DNA from: Sedimentitalea xiamensis
GTDB taxonomy: Bacteria; Pseudomonadota; Alphaproteobacteria; Rhodobacterales; Rhodobacteraceae
Length of the DNA: 64,000 bases
Direction: 5' to 3'
Assembly: GCF_030164465.1 (NCBI RefSeq)
Contig: NZ_JASNJE010000001.1
Location: 310,001-374,000, forward strand
Positions 47,309 through 57,493 of this stretch are shown piece after piece (the first letter of the stretch is position 1; each line of letters opens with the position of its first letter). Position numbers and translations under genes: made by a program. The notes under the pieces are model-generated. The model searched no databases. It had not been told where the DNA came from and saw nothing but the letters and a program-made list of their open reading frames with translations.

Positions 47309-47929
47309 ATGGCCCGAACCTATTCCATTCTTGCCGCCGCAATTCTCGCCACCATGGTCGGCGGGATCTGGCTTGCCACTGTGATGAACGCGCCGGACGA
47401 TCAGTTCGCGCAATGCCGCAGCGGACAGGTGGCTGGAGGCACAAGCCAGATCGGCGGCCCGTTCGAACTGGTGAACGCACAGGGCGAGACCGTCACCGAC
47501 GGGGACGTGCTGACCGGACCGTCGCTGATCTACTTCGGGTATACGTTCTGCCCGGATGTCTGCCCCCTGGACACTGCCCGAAATGCAGAGGCGATCGACC
47601 TTCTGGAAGCGCGCGGCCAGATGGTGACGCCGGTTTTCATTTCCATCGATCCGGAGCGCGACACGCCCGAGGTGGTCGGAGAGTTCGCCGCCAATCTGCA
47701 TGAACGGATGATCGGTCTCACCGGCTCACCCGAACAGGTCAAGGCCGCGAGCCAGGCCTACAAGACCTACTACAAAGCACAGCCTGCCGATGACGCATAC
47801 TATCTCGTCGATCATTCGACTTTCAGCTATCTGGTCCTGCCGGAACACGGGTTCGTAGAGTTCTTCCGGCGCGATATTTCGCCGAAAGACATGGCGGACA
47901 CGATCGCCTGTTTCCTCGACAACGCGTGA
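47309..47929 (+). CDS. senC: SCO1/SenC-family copper chaperone
   Basis: Membrane-anchored, periplasmic copper chaperone needed for CuA assembly in cytochrome oxidase; PrrC in R. sphaeroides. The 206-aa frame from ATG 47309 has one N-terminal anchor (TYSILAAAILATMVGGIWLATV), the copper motif in YTFCPDVCPLDTARN, and the third ligand histidine in YYLVDHSTFSYLVLP. It sits between regB (divergent) and regA (same strand), the conserved reg locus order. Confidence 0.94.
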   Translation: MARTYSILAAAILATMVGGIWLATVMNAPDDQFAQCRSGQVAGGTSQIGGPFELVNAQGETVTDGDVLTGPSLIYFGYTFCPDVCPLDTARNAEAIDLLEARGQMVTPVFISIDPERDTPEVVGEFAANLHERMIGLTGSPEQVKAASQAYKTYYKAQPADDAYYLVDHSTFSYLVLPEHGFVEFFRRDISPKDMADTIACFLDNA

Positions 47930-48009
47930 TCTCAATCCGTGTTTGACCTTTGTCACGGCCTTGTTAATAGTTGACCGAATACCGGAAATACACGTCGTGG
48001 AGGACCCGT

Positions 48010-48564
48010 ATGGCCGAACCAGCTCTGCATGAGATCGGGCCGGACCGATCGTTGCTCTTGGTGGACGATGACGAACCGTTTCTGAGAAGATTGGCCAAAG
48101 CGATGGAAAAGCGGGGCTTTGAAATCGAAACCGCGTCGTCGGTCGCGGCGGGTCGCGCGATCGCCACCGCAAGACCGCCGGCCTATGCCGTGGTGGACCT
48201 GCGGCTCGAGGACGGCAACGGGCTGGACGTGGTCGAGGTCCTGCGCGAGAAACGCCCCGACAGCCGCGTTGTGGTCCTGACGGGCTACGGCGCAATCGCC
48301 ACCGCTGTGGCGGCGGTCAAGATCGGAGCGACGGATTACCTGTCCAAACCCGCGGATGCGACGGATATAACGAACGCCCTGCTCGCCACCGGAGACGAAT
48401 TGCCCCCGCCGCCGGAAAACCCGATGAGTGCTGATCGTGTGCGCTGGGAGCACATCCAAAGGGTCTATGAACTCTGCGACCGCAACGTGAGCGAAACCGC
48501 GCGCCGGCTGAACATGCATCGCCGGACTCTTCAGCGCATCCTGGCGAAACGAAGCCCGCGCTGA
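48010..48564 (+). CDS. regA: RegA/PrrA-type global redox response regulator
   Basis: DNA-binding response regulator of the RegBA system. The 184-aa frame from ATG 48010 follows GGAGGACC. The receiver domain holds the acidic pair in LLLVDDDEP, the phospho-acceptor D63 in YAVVDLRLEDGNG, and K in YLSKPAD. A proline hinge (PPPPENP) leads to the Fis-type helix-turn-helix NVSETARRLNMHRRTLQRILAKR, which is nearly invariant in RegA homologs. Its upstream neighbour is senC. Confidence 0.95.
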   Translation: MAEPALHEIGPDRSLLLVDDDEPFLRRLAKAMEKRGFEIETASSVAAGRAIATARPPAYAVVDLRLEDGNGLDVVEVLREKRPDSRVVVLTGYGAIATAVAAVKIGATDYLSKPADATDITNALLATGDELPPPPENPMSADRVRWEHIQRVYELCDRNVSETARRLNMHRRTLQRILAKRSPR

Positions 48565-48578
48565 CCGCTTCGCATCGG

Positions 48579-49175
48579 TCAGGCGGTCTGTAGCATCAGT
48601 TCCGCATGACGTTCCGAGTAGGCGCGCCGCACCTCCACCGGCGGACGCAGCCGGATGTCCAGATCGGCGATAAGCGCCTGGTCGGGCTTGCCAAAGAACC
48701 GGTCTGCCTCGGCTTCCGAAAACCCGGCGATCCGGACCGCCTCCATCCAGGCGCTCATGCGGTCGGCCTTCTTGATCTGACGCTTCACCGCCACAGGCAG
48801 AGAGGCAGGCAGGCCAAACCGGATATGGATTGCGGCCGCCAGACGGGCGTCCAGGTCGCCGTATCCCGGTCCGACCGCCGCCTTGACCGGCGAAATCATG
48901 TCGCCGATCACATATTCCGGGGCGTCGTGAAGCAATGCGGCCAGGCGCCATTTCGGCGTCGATCTGGGCGCAAGTCGCCGGAACAGAATTTCGACCAGCA
49001 AGGAATGCTCCGCCACCGAATAGGCGAAATCGCCGACCGTCTGGCCATTCCAGCGTGCGACGAAGGCGAGCCCATGCGCGATATCCTCGATTTCGATGTC
49101 CACAGGCGTCGGATCCAACAGGTCGAGCCTGCGTCCCGACAGCATCCGTTGCCATGCGCGCGGTTGTTGTGCCAT
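48579..49175 (-). CDS. HD-domain hydrolase (YfbR-like 5'-deoxynucleotidase family)
   Basis: A 198-aa protein with the HD motif in LAALLHDAPEYVIGDMISPVK and upstream histidine in SVAEHSLLVEIL, plus the late aspartate-containing IKKADRMSAWMEA. This pattern matches the HD phosphohydrolases related to YfbR, which remove phosphate from deoxynucleoside monophosphates; the actual substrate is unknown. The start ATG 49175 (MAQQPRAWQRML) follows AAGGAAAA. It is convergent with regA and divergent from ahcY. Confidence 0.82.
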   Translation of the reverse strand: MAQQPRAWQRMLSGRRLDLLDPTPVDIEIEDIAHGLAFVARWNGQTVGDFAYSVAEHSLLVEILFRRLAPRSTPKWRLAALLHDAPEYVIGDMISPVKAAVGPGYGDLDARLAAAIHIRFGLPASLPVAVKRQIKKADRMSAWMEAVRIAGFSEAEADRFFGKPDQALIADLDIRLRPPVEVRRAYSERHAELMLQTA

Positions 49176-49340
49176 GCAGTTTTCCTTGTCCCCTGATCGT
49201 GCCCGCGTTCTTCCCACGAAGCCCGGCGCCGCAAAACCGTTTTCTTGGCCGCGCCGTCATTGCAGATGTGGCTCCGCAAGACGTTGAGAAAGCCGGACGA
49301 ACCTGCTAGGGGCGTCCAAAGTTTCAAAGAGGGTGCCCAC

Positions 49341-50735
49341 ATGGCTCAGGATTATATCGTCAAAGACATTGGCCTTGCGGACTATGGCCGCAAGGAACTC
49401 GATATCGCGGAAACCGAAATGCCGGGGCTGATGGCCCTGCGCGCCGAATACGGCGACAGCAAGCCGCTGAAGGGCGCGCGCATTGCCGGCAGTCTGCACA
49501 TGACGATCCAGACTGCGGTTCTGATCGAAACGCTGGTGCATCTGGGTGCGGATGTGCGCTGGGCCTCGTGCAACATCTTTTCGACCCAGGACCATGCCGC
49601 AGCCGCGATTGCCGCCGGCGGGACGCCCGTCTTCGCGATCAAGGGCGAAACGCTGGAAGAATACTGGGATTACGCCGACCGGATCTTCGATTTCGAAGAA
49701 GGCGGCGCGAACATGATCCTGGACGATGGCGGCGATGCGACGCTCTACGTCCTGATGGGCGCGCGGGTGGAAGAGGGTGAAACCGACCTGATTGCCGTGC
49801 CCACCAGCGAAGAAGAGGAATTCCTCTTCGCGCAGATCAGGAAGCGCATGGCCAAGAGTCCCGGTTGGTTCGTGAAGCAGCGCCACATGATCAAGGGCGT
49901 GACCGAAGAAACCACGACCGGGGTGCATCGCCTGTACCAGATGATGGAAAAGGGCCACCTGCCGTTCCCGGCGATCAACGTGAACGACAGCGTGACCAAG
50001 TCGAAATTCGACAACAAGTATGGCTGCAAGGAAAGCCTGGTCGATGGCATCCGGCGCGCCACCGACACGATGATGGCGGGCAAGGTGGCCGTGGTTTGCG
50101 GTTATGGCGACGTGGGCAAAGGCTCAGCCGCATCGCTGAAGGGCGCGGGCGCGCGGGTGAAAGTCACCGAGATCGATCCGATCTGCGCGCTTCAGGCCGC
50201 GATGGACGGATTCGAAGTCACCACGCTCGAAGACTGCCTGACCACGGCGGATATCTTCGTCACCACCACCGGCAACAAGGACGTGATCCGGATCGAGCAT
50301 ATGCGCGAGATGAAGGACATGGCCATCGTCGGCAACATCGGCCATTTCGACAACGAGATCCAGGTCGCGGCGCTGAAGAATCACAAGTGGACCAACATCA
50401 AGGACCAGGTGGACATGATCGAGATGCCTTCGGGCAACCGCATCATCCTGCTGTCCGAAGGCCGTTTGCTGAACCTCGGCAACGCGACGGGCCATCCGTC
50501 CTTCGTGATGTCCGCCAGCTTCACTAACCAGGTGCTGGCGCAGATCGAACTCTGGACCAAGGGCAATGAATACAAGAACGAGGTCTATGTGCTGCCCAAG
50601 CATCTGGACGAAAAAGTCGCGCGGCTGCATCTCGACCGGATTGGCGTCAAGTTGTCGACGCTCAGCCCCGAACAGGCGGCTTATATCGGAGTGACGCCAG
50701 AAGGGCCGTTCAAGCCCGAGCACTACCGGTACTAA
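49341..50735 (+). CDS. ahcY: Adenosylhomocysteinase (SAH hydrolase)
   Basis: NAD-dependent enzyme that splits S-adenosylhomocysteine to adenosine and homocysteine and so relieves inhibition of methyltransferases. The 464-aa frame from ATG 49341 ([20 protein letters not shown]) contains the conserved [19 protein letters not shown] loop [21 protein letters not shown] and the C-terminal [15 protein letters not shown]. The ribosome site is AAAGAGGGTG. In Rhodobacter ahcY also lies near the reg locus. A perfect 12-bp hairpin follows the stop. Confidence 0.97.
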   Translation: MAQDYIVKDIGLADYGRKELDIAETEMPGLMALRAEYGDSKPLKGARIAGSLHMTIQTAVLIETLVHLGADVRWASCNIFSTQDHAAAAIAAGGTPVFAIKGETLEEYWDYADRIFDFEEGGANMILDDGGDATLYVLMGARVEEGETDLIAVPTSEEEEFLFAQIRKRMAKSPGWFVKQRHMIKGVTEETTTGVHRLYQMMEKGHLPFPAINVNDSVTKSKFDNKYGCKESLVDGIRRATDTMMAGKVAVVCGYGDVGKGSAASLKGAGARVKVTEIDPICALQAAMDGFEVTTLEDCLTTADIFVTTTGNKDVIRIEHMREMKDMAIVGNIGHFDNEIQVAALKNHKWTNIKDQVDMIEMPSGNRIILLSEGRLLNLGNATGHPSFVMSASFTNQVLAQIELWTKGNEYKNEVYVLPKHLDEKVARLHLDRIGVKLSTLSPEQAAYIGVTPEGPFKPEHYRY

Positions 50736-50754
50736 GGGTCGCCCTATCGACCGC

Positions 50755-50784
50755 CTTTGCCATCTTCCGTGATGGCAAAGGCCT
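50755..50784. terminator. Bidirectional hairpin between ahcY and the outer-membrane gene
   Basis: Arms GCCTTTGCCATC (50755-50766) and GATGGCAAAGGC (50773-50784) with loop TTCCGT form a perfect 12-bp stem. It lies between convergent ahcY and the beta-barrel gene. There is no T tract on either side. Confidence 0.65.
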
Positions 50785-50792
50785 CGGGTCAA

Positions 50793-51578
50793 TCAGAACT
50801 GAAAGTTGATGCCGGCGAAGACCGACCATTCCGGCATCCCGGTGCCGCGGCTGTCGAGCGTATACTGCGGTTCGATGAAGGTGTTGATCACGGCCCGATC
50901 GGTCTTTGTCACCTTGCCGGCGCCGAAACCCAAGGGGATCATGTAGGCGTCGTTTTCAAAGTTGTAGGTCCAGATTGCGGTGGACCTCAGATACCAGCCT
51001 TGACCCAGTTGATAAAACAGGAAGGGCTGGAAGGCGCCGGCATTCACGTCGGGTGCGGAATCCGGTCCGGCAAAGCTCGCCTGCCATGTCAGCAAGTATC
51101 CCCATTGCACTTTGGGGCTGGTCGCGTTGAACATGACATTCGCCAGCCCCGCCGACCATTTTTCACTGCCGAGATCGGAGTTGGTCGCCGTCGGCGCGGT
51201 CAATTGCGGCCCGATGCCGAAGCTGATCGCAGGATTGCCGGTGTCGAACAGATACGCGGCGAAGACGTTGAAATCGCCGATCCCGGTGTCGTGTGACAGC
51301 GAAGGGCCGGTCGGAAGCGTGTTGACCGGAAGCGTCGCCCGCATGATCCAGTCGCCGCCGAAGGCCTGAAACGGGACGGCTGCGCGAAAGTAGAACTGGT
51401 TGGCGTCGGTATCGAGGCCGGTGAGGTCTCCGACATAGAAGTTCTGGAAGTTCACCGAAGTGGTCTGGGCAAGGGGGTTATTGGCCTGAGCCGCCGAATT
51501 GTCCTGGGCGTCGGCGGATGCCGCCGCAAGACAGATGATCATCGACAATGAGGCCCAAATCGAACGGAATCGCGTCAT
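50793..51578 (-). CDS. Outer-membrane beta-barrel protein, transporter-like
   Basis: A 261-aa protein from ATG 51578 (GGAAAGG upstream) with a signal peptide ([20 protein letters not shown]) and a repeat of amphipathic strands with regularly spaced aromatic residues ([50 protein letters not shown]). It ends in phenylalanine (FAGINFQF), the C-terminal signature of outer-membrane barrels. The family resembles the transporter/MetA-pathway group of unknown substrate. A strong inverted repeat lies 66 bp upstream of its start. Confidence 0.8.
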   Translation of the reverse strand: MTRFRSIWASLSMIICLAAASADAQDNSAAQANNPLAQTTSVNFQNFYVGDLTGLDTDANQFYFRAAVPFQAFGGDWIMRATLPVNTLPTGPSLSHDTGIGDFNVFAAYLFDTGNPAISFGIGPQLTAPTATNSDLGSEKWSAGLANVMFNATSPKVQWGYLLTWQASFAGPDSAPDVNAGAFQPFLFYQLGQGWYLRSTAIWTYNFENDAYMIPLGFGAGKVTKTDRAVINTFIEPQYTLDSRGTGMPEWSVFAGINFQF

Positions 51579-51644
51579 CGAAGATTTGCCTTTCCAAATG
51601 TTGGAACGCGCGGTCCTGGTGAAGTTGCCTGTCACGCGATTATT

Positions 51645-51668
51645 CTGTCAAGACTGCACGCTTGACAG
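51645..51668. promoter_or_regulatory. 24-bp inverted repeat upstream of the beta-barrel gene
   Basis: CTGTCAAG-N8-CTTGACAG (51645-51652 and 51661-51668) is a perfect 8-bp dyad, the size of a typical dimeric regulator site. TTGACA, the ideal -35 hexamer, occurs on both strands within it, but I see no good -10 at 17 bp on either side. It lies between divergent genes (51578 leftward, 51883 rightward). Regulator unknown. Confidence 0.4.
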
Positions 51669-51882
51669 GCATTGGGCAACAGTCTGGTTTCGGTTTCCCG
51701 CTGTGCGCGGTCCCGGCTTGATGCGGTGGATCGCCGCCGCGTGCCGATGCTGAGTATGGCGGTTCCAGAGTGACTTCCCGCCGATACGGCCCGGCCGGCG
51801 TTTTTTGGTTTGTATTGCCGACGGCCACGGCTAGTCTTCGGACGACGGCCAGTTGGGGCTGCGGCATGAAACGGGAGTAATC

Positions 51883-52224
51883 ATGGGAAAACGTGATGAT
51901 TTGATCGCTCAGTATGCGGACGATCTGAAAAACAAGTGCAGCATGACACCGGACATGGACCTGCTGACAAAAGTCACGATCGGCTGCGGTCCCGCGATCT
52001 ATGACGCCGACGCCGCGACGGTTGCGGGCACGGATGCGAGCGAACTGGAAACCGTGAAGAACAACTTTCTGATCAAGAAGCTGGGCCTACCCGATAGCCC
52101 CAGCCTGATGGAGGCGATCGACAGCGTGATCGAGACCTATGGCAAGTCCGAGCGCAACAAGTATCGGGCCGTCGTTTATTACATGCTGACCAAGCATTTC
52201 AGGAAAGAAGCGGTTTACGGCTGA
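51883..52224 (+). CDS. DUF2853 family protein
   Basis: A 113-aa soluble helical protein of unknown function. It begins MGKRDDLIAQYADDLKNKC and has the segments KVTIGCGPAIYDADAATVAG and ELETVKNNFLIKKLGL, which match my memory of DUF2853. The start is ATG 51883 after GGGAG; the track start at 51853 adds residues without family support. It is followed by a hairpin at 52251-52272. Confidence 0.8.
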   Translation: MGKRDDLIAQYADDLKNKCSMTPDMDLLTKVTIGCGPAIYDADAATVAGTDASELETVKNNFLIKKLGLPDSPSLMEAIDSVIETYGKSERNKYRAVVYYMLTKHFRKEAVYG

Positions 52225-52248
52225 CCGCAAGCAGCGGACGGAATGTGT

Positions 52249-52282
52249 GGCGCCCGTTCTGTCGAGCGGGCGTCTTGCATTT
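52249..52282 (+). terminator. Terminator-like hairpin after DUF2853
   Basis: Arms CGCCCG (52251-52256) and CGGGCG (52267-52272) with a 10-nt loop, followed by TCTTGCATTT. It begins 25 bp after the DUF2853 stop. The T tract is interrupted, so termination may be partial. Confidence 0.5.
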
Positions 52283-52452
52283 GACTCATATGCTTTGCGC
52301 TTTGCATTTGCGGAATCGCCGCGCGGCAGGCTATCCATGGTGCACGGCTAGGACGGCTGTGACCTGAGATTTTCGAGACGCGTGTGGTGGCATGAACACG
52401 CGGGGTGAGAGGGAGGGTCCAGGCGCGTCCAGGACCCTCCCGATTTTTTCCG
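52283..52452 (+). ncRNA. Candidate small RNA ending in an orphan Rho-independent terminator
   Basis: The 250-bp gap between DUF2853 and the convergent EVE gene holds no open frame with family support, yet it contains a strong plus-strand terminator: GGGAGGGTCC (52411-52420), an 11-nt loop, GGACCCTCCC (52432-52441), then GATTTTTTCC. Eight bases before it, CGCGTGT (52379-52385) and ACACGCG (52396-52402) form another perfect stem. TTGACT at 52281 could be a -35 box, but the -10 is weak. It could instead be a long DUF2853 3' UTR. No known RNA family recognised. Confidence 0.4.
52411..52450 (+). terminator. Strong intrinsic terminator (10-bp perfect stem, T6)
   Basis: GGGAGGGTCC / GGACCCTCCC with an 11-nt loop and GATTTTTT directly after, oriented on the plus strand. 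The EVE gene that converges on it is on the other strand and would see no T tract, so the terminator serves a plus-strand transcript from upstream. Confidence 0.85.
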
Positions 52453-52474
52453 ATAGCGACAACCGCGCGACGGA

Positions 52475-52897
52475 TCAGTCCGGATCCGTCCGGCCCAGTT
52501 CGCAGACGACCTGCCATTCCCGGTCCGCCACCGGCTGCACCGACAACCGCGAATTCCGTACGAGCACCATGTCCGCGAGGCGATCGTCCGACTTGATCTG
52601 ATCCAGCGTCACCGGCACGGAGAAGGCACGCACGGCCTTGATGTCGACGCATTCCCATCGGTCGTCGTCGGTCGTGCTGTCCGGGTGGGATTCGGCGCAG
52701 ACTTCGACAATCCCGACGACCGCCTTGTCCTTCTGGGACAGATAGAAGAACCCGCGGTCCCCGATCTTCATCTCGCGCATGAAATTGCGGGCCTGGTAGT
52801 TGCGCACGCCGTCCCATTCCTCACCGGCATCGCCCTTTGCGACCTGGTCTTCCCAACTCCACGTCGTCGCCTCGGATTTGAACAGCCAGAACGCCAT
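52475..52897 (-). CDS. EVE domain protein
   Basis: A 140-aa protein of the EVE/PUA-like fold: MAFWLFKSEATTWSWEDQ, WDGVRNYQARNFMREMKIGD and FFYLSQKDKAVVGIVEV are the conserved first half. EVE domains bind modified bases in DNA or RNA; the target of this one is unknown. The start ATG 52897 overlaps the YciI stop codon in TGATG, so the two are probably translationally coupled. It is the last gene of the tsaD-gpsA-yciI-EVE run. Confidence 0.9.
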   Translation of the reverse strand: MAFWLFKSEATTWSWEDQVAKGDAGEEWDGVRNYQARNFMREMKIGDRGFFYLSQKDKAVVGIVEVCAESHPDSTTDDDRWECVDIKAVRAFSVPVTLDQIKSDDRLADMVLVRNSRLSVQPVADREWQVVCELGRTDPD

Positions 52898-53169
52898 CAG
52901 CCGATCACCTTTTTCCACGCGGTCAGTTCGACGCGCTCGAACAGGCCGGCCCGCGCATAGGGATCGTTCGCGGCCCAGACCTGTGCGGCGGCCATGTCAT
53001 CGACGTCCAGGATGACCAGCGAGCCGTTCATCTGGCCGTCATTGTCCAGAAGCGGCCCGGCCTGGGCCACGACGCCGGTTTCTTCGATATAGGCCAGGTG
53101 GGCCGCGCGATTGTCCATTCTGGTTTGCAGTGCGCCGGGTTTGTCGCGTGCGATCAGGGCTATCAGCAT
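52897..53169 (-). CDS. YciI-family protein
   Basis: A 90-aa ferredoxin-like-fold protein. The segments MLIALIARDKPGALQTRMDN, RAAHLAYIEETG and VWAANDPYARAGLFERVELTAWKKV follow the YCII pattern, including the HL and NDPY residues. The related Haemophilus YciI has been proposed to be an enzyme with His-Asp centre, but the reaction is unproven. It starts 1 bp after the gpsA stop. Confidence 0.88.
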   Translation of the reverse strand: MLIALIARDKPGALQTRMDNRAAHLAYIEETGVVAQAGPLLDNDGQMNGSLVILDVDDMAAAQVWAANDPYARAGLFERVELTAWKKVIG

Positions 53170-53170
53170 G

Positions 53171-54133
53171 TCATTCTTCCTTCAGGGGGCGCGACAGAAG
53201 ATCCGCCATCGCGTCGGTTATCGTCAATTCCTTCGCCAGCAGACCGACGACGGACTGGGTGATTGGCATTTCCAGCCCCATAGCTGCGGCTTTCGTGGCC
53301 ACGGCGCGGGCGGTCGCGACGCCTTCGACGGTCACGGACGAATCGAATGTTTCGCCGCGCCCAAGGGTCAGTCCCAGCCGGTAGTTGCGCGACAGGTCCG
53401 ACGTGCAGGTCAGCGCGAGGTCGCCGAAGCCGGACAGCCCCGCGAGGGTTTCGGGCTCCGCGCCAAGGACAATCGCCATCCGCCGCATCTCTGCGTAACC
53501 GCGTGTCATCAGGGCGGCGCGGGCGCTCTCACCCAACCCGGCCCCGATCACGGAACCGCAGGCGATGGCCACCACGTTCTTCAGCGCGCCGCCGAACTCC
53601 GCGCCGGTCACGTCCCTGGTGCGATACAGCCGCAGGTTCGCGGTCGTCAGTTCGTGCTGCAGCGCCTTGCCCAGATCGCCGTCCTTGCAGGCCAGCGTCA
53701 GTGCCGTGGGCAGGCCCCGCGCGATGTCATGTGCGAAACTCGGCCCGGTAAGCAGCGCCGCCCGGGCTGCGGGCAGGAGCGACGAGATCACGCCAAGCGG
53801 ACCGATGCCGCTGTCCAGTTCGATGCCCTTGCAGCAGGCGACCAGAAACCGATCCCGGAAGTCCGGCGCGTGGGCTTGAAGGACCGAACGCAGTTGCTGC
53901 ATCGGCACCGCCAGCAGGAGGATTCGGTTGCCCGCGACCCGTGTGATGTCCGATGTGACCCGCAGCGCGTCCGGCAGGGCCACGCCGGGCAGACGCGACC
54001 TGTTCTCCCGGTCTGCCCGCATCGCGTTCGCATGAGTTTCAGAGCGTGACCAGAGATCGACGGGACCGTTTCGCGACAGCGAAATCGCGAGCGCGGTGCC
54101 GAAGGCGCCGGCACCAATCACACCGACGCTCAT
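53171..54133 (-). CDS. gpsA: Glycerol-3-phosphate dehydrogenase [NAD(P)+]
   Basis: Reduces dihydroxyacetone phosphate to sn-glycerol-3-phosphate for phospholipid synthesis. The 320-aa frame from ATG 54133 ([20 protein letters not shown]) has the NAD-binding loop, the [11 protein letters not shown] segment, and the catalytic lysine region in [25 protein letters not shown]. The start overlaps the tsaD stop in ATGA; the open frame upstream to 54331 lies within tsaD and is rejected. Confidence 0.95.
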   Translation of the reverse strand: MSVGVIGAGAFGTALAISLSRNGPVDLWSRSETHANAMRADRENRSRLPGVALPDALRVTSDITRVAGNRILLLAVPMQQLRSVLQAHAPDFRDRFLVACCKGIELDSGIGPLGVISSLLPAARAALLTGPSFAHDIARGLPTALTLACKDGDLGKALQHELTTANLRLYRTRDVTGAEFGGALKNVVAIACGSVIGAGLGESARAALMTRGYAEMRRMAIVLGAEPETLAGLSGFGDLALTCTSDLSRNYRLGLTLGRGETFDSSVTVEGVATARAVATKAAAMGLEMPITQSVVGLLAKELTITDAMADLLSRPLKEE

Positions 54134-55227
54134 GCCTTGGCCCCTTTCCTGCCGCTGCCCAGAAGGGCCGGACTGGACCTGTCCAGCGGCCAGCGCGGCC
54201 GGGCGGTCATGTCCATCGCGTCGAACTTTCCGGCGCGAAACCGTTCGATCCCGGCATAGGCGATCATCGCCGCGTTGTCCGTGCAAAGGGCCAGGGGCGG
54301 TGCCAGGAACCGCGCGCCCGATTCGGCACAAAGCTGTTCCAGGGCCGTCCTGATCGACGCGTTTGCCGCAACGCCGCCGGCGACGGCGACAACCGGGTGC
54401 GCCGGATTTTCGGCCAGGTAGAGCGCCAGGGCACGGCGGGTCTTTTCGATCAGAACATCGGCGATGGCCCTCTGGAACCCTGCGCAGATATCGGCGCGGT
54501 CCTGCCGGTGCAGTCCGCCCTTTTCGGCCACGATCTGATCGCGCAGCCGCAGCAGCGCGGTTTTCAGACCCGAGAAGGACAGGTTGCAGTCGGGGCGGTG
54601 CACAAGCGGCCTTGGAAAGCTGAACCGGTCCGGGTCGCCGTTTCGCGCTTCCGCTTCGACCGAAGGCCCGCCGGGTTGCGGCAGGCCCAGCAGCCGCGCG
54701 GTCTTGTCGAAGGCTTCGCCGGGGGCGTCATCGATGGTGCCGCCGAGGCGGGTGAAATCATCCAATCCGCGCGCGATCAGATACTGGCAGTGACCGCCCG
54801 ATACCAGAAGCATCAGGTAGGGATACGCCACGGAATCCGTGAGCCTCGGGGTGAGAGCGTGGCCCGCGAGATGATTGATGCCGATCAACGGCAATCGCGT
54901 CGCGGCGCAGATGCCCTTGGCGCACATGACCCCGGACAGGACCCCGCCGATCAATCCGGGGCCGGCGGTCACGGCGACCGCGTCCAGATCGCCCAGCGAC
55001 AGCCCCGCCGCCCGCAACGCATCCTGCACGCAGATATCCAGTTTCTCGGCGTGGGCGCGGGCGGCCAGTTCCGGAACGATGCCGCCATAGCGATCATGCA
55101 GTTCCGTTTGCCCGAAAACGACGGAGGACAGGATTTCCGATCGCTCCGAACCTGTCTGGCGCACGATTGCCGCCGCCGTATCGTCGCAGCTGCTTTCCAG
55201 TCCAAGGATTGTGAGAGTCTGCGTCAT
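54130..55227 (-). CDS. tsaD: tRNA N6-adenosine threonylcarbamoyltransferase TsaD
   Basis: Transfers the threonylcarbamoyl group to A37 of tRNAs reading ANN codons. The 365-aa protein has the N-terminal [15 protein letters not shown], the metal-binding HLAGH in [14 protein letters not shown], and the glycine-rich ATP region [11 protein letters not shown] and [15 protein letters not shown]. The start is ATG 55227 (MTQTLTILG) or an earlier GTG (55245). It is divergent from hemD, with about 70 bp between them. TsaE, its ATPase partner, is at 43.7 kb. Confidence 0.95.
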   Translation of the reverse strand: MTQTLTILGLESSCDDTAAAIVRQTGSERSEILSSVVFGQTELHDRYGGIVPELAARAHAEKLDICVQDALRAAGLSLGDLDAVAVTAGPGLIGGVLSGVMCAKGICAATRLPLIGINHLAGHALTPRLTDSVAYPYLMLLVSGGHCQYLIARGLDDFTRLGGTIDDAPGEAFDKTARLLGLPQPGGPSVEAEARNGDPDRFSFPRPLVHRPDCNLSFSGLKTALLRLRDQIVAEKGGLHRQDRADICAGFQRAIADVLIEKTRRALALYLAENPAHPVVAVAGGVAANASIRTALEQLCAESGARFLAPPLALCTDNAAMIAYAGIERFRAGKFDAMDMTARPRWPLDRSSPALLGSGRKGAKA

Positions 55228-55297
55228 CGGTCCGGATTGTTGCACCCTGTTCCGGCGGGGCGTATCATCCTATGCTTTTGCAAACAATCCCGGTGCG

Positions 55298-56044
55298 ATG
55301 GACAGGACCTTGCTGACCCCGATCTTGCTGATGACCCGACCCCGCGAGGCGTCCGAACGGTTCGTCGCCCGATTGCCGGACGATCTGAAACGCCGCGTGG
55401 AACCGGTCTATGCGCCGCTGATCGAAATCGTGCCGACCGGCGGCGAGATCGAATTTGGCGACGCCCGCGCCGTGATCTTCACTTCGGCCCATGGCGTCGC
55501 CGCCGCCTCTGGCGGAACCCGACGTCGCGACCTGCCCGCCTATTGTGTGGGCTTGTCCACGACCGAAAGCGCACGGCGAAAGGGCTGGACCGCCCTTTGC
55601 ATGGGCGAAACGGCGCAGGAACTCGCACGAGCGCTGCTGAAATCCGACGAGCCGGGTCCGATGCTGCATCTTTCCGGGGTGAATACCCGCGGCGATATTG
55701 CGGAAACGCTGTCCGCCGGAGGACGCCCGACCCGCAGGCAGGCGATCTACGATCAGCCCCTGCGGTTTTTCGGCGCGGCGGAGCAAGCCCTTCTCGCATC
55801 CGACCGGTCCGTGGTCGTGCCGATCTTTTCGCCCCGGACGGCGCGGCAATTTGCGGATCAATGTCCGGCCGGCGCCGCGAGCCACCTGGTCGCTCTCAGT
55901 CCGGCAGTGGCGGAACCGCTGTCGGAGCTGACCGATCACGCCGTCGTCGTGTCCGAAGAGCCGACTGCGGACAGCATGGTTTTGGCCATCGAAAGCCTCG
56001 TGAACCGACTCTGCCGGGTTGAGAGTGGCGGGGGCGCGCAGTAA
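55298..56044 (+). CDS. hemD: Uroporphyrinogen-III synthase
   Basis: Closes and inverts ring D of hydroxymethylbilane to form uroporphyrinogen III. HemD is poorly conserved; the evidence is the N-terminal LLMTRPREASERFVARL, the mid segment DARAVIFTSAHGVAAAS, the C-terminal VVPIFSPRTARQFADQ, the 248-aa length and the two genes that follow (mic60-like, hemY), an order shared by alphaproteobacteria. Starts at 55298 (MDRTLLTPILLMTRP) and 55331 are both possible. Confidence 0.85.
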   Translation: MDRTLLTPILLMTRPREASERFVARLPDDLKRRVEPVYAPLIEIVPTGGEIEFGDARAVIFTSAHGVAAASGGTRRRDLPAYCVGLSTTESARRKGWTALCMGETAQELARALLKSDEPGPMLHLSGVNTRGDIAETLSAGGRPTRRQAIYDQPLRFFGAAEQALLASDRSVVVPIFSPRTARQFADQCPAGAASHLVALSPAVAEPLSELTDHAVVVSEEPTADSMVLAIESLVNRLCRVESGGGAQ

Positions 56045-56097
56045 CATCGCCTTCATCCGGGCGTCGATCGAGTTGAGAATCAAAGGGGTATCCCAAG

Positions 56098-57483
<1,386 letters not shown>

Positions 57484-57493
57484 AGGACCTGCC

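Noticed and set aside
49176-49340. Possible SAH or SAM/SAH riboswitch in the leader of ahcY
   Set aside because: The leader contains one short GGACG/CGTCC stem, but I could not match the conserved core of any SAH-responsive riboswitch class. A covariance search (Infernal with the SAH and SAM-SAH models) would decide.
51777-51815. GC-rich stem followed by T6 at 51809 as a terminator
   Set aside because: The stem is only 5 bp, and no plus-strand gene ends upstream of it; it lies in the DUF2853 promoter region.
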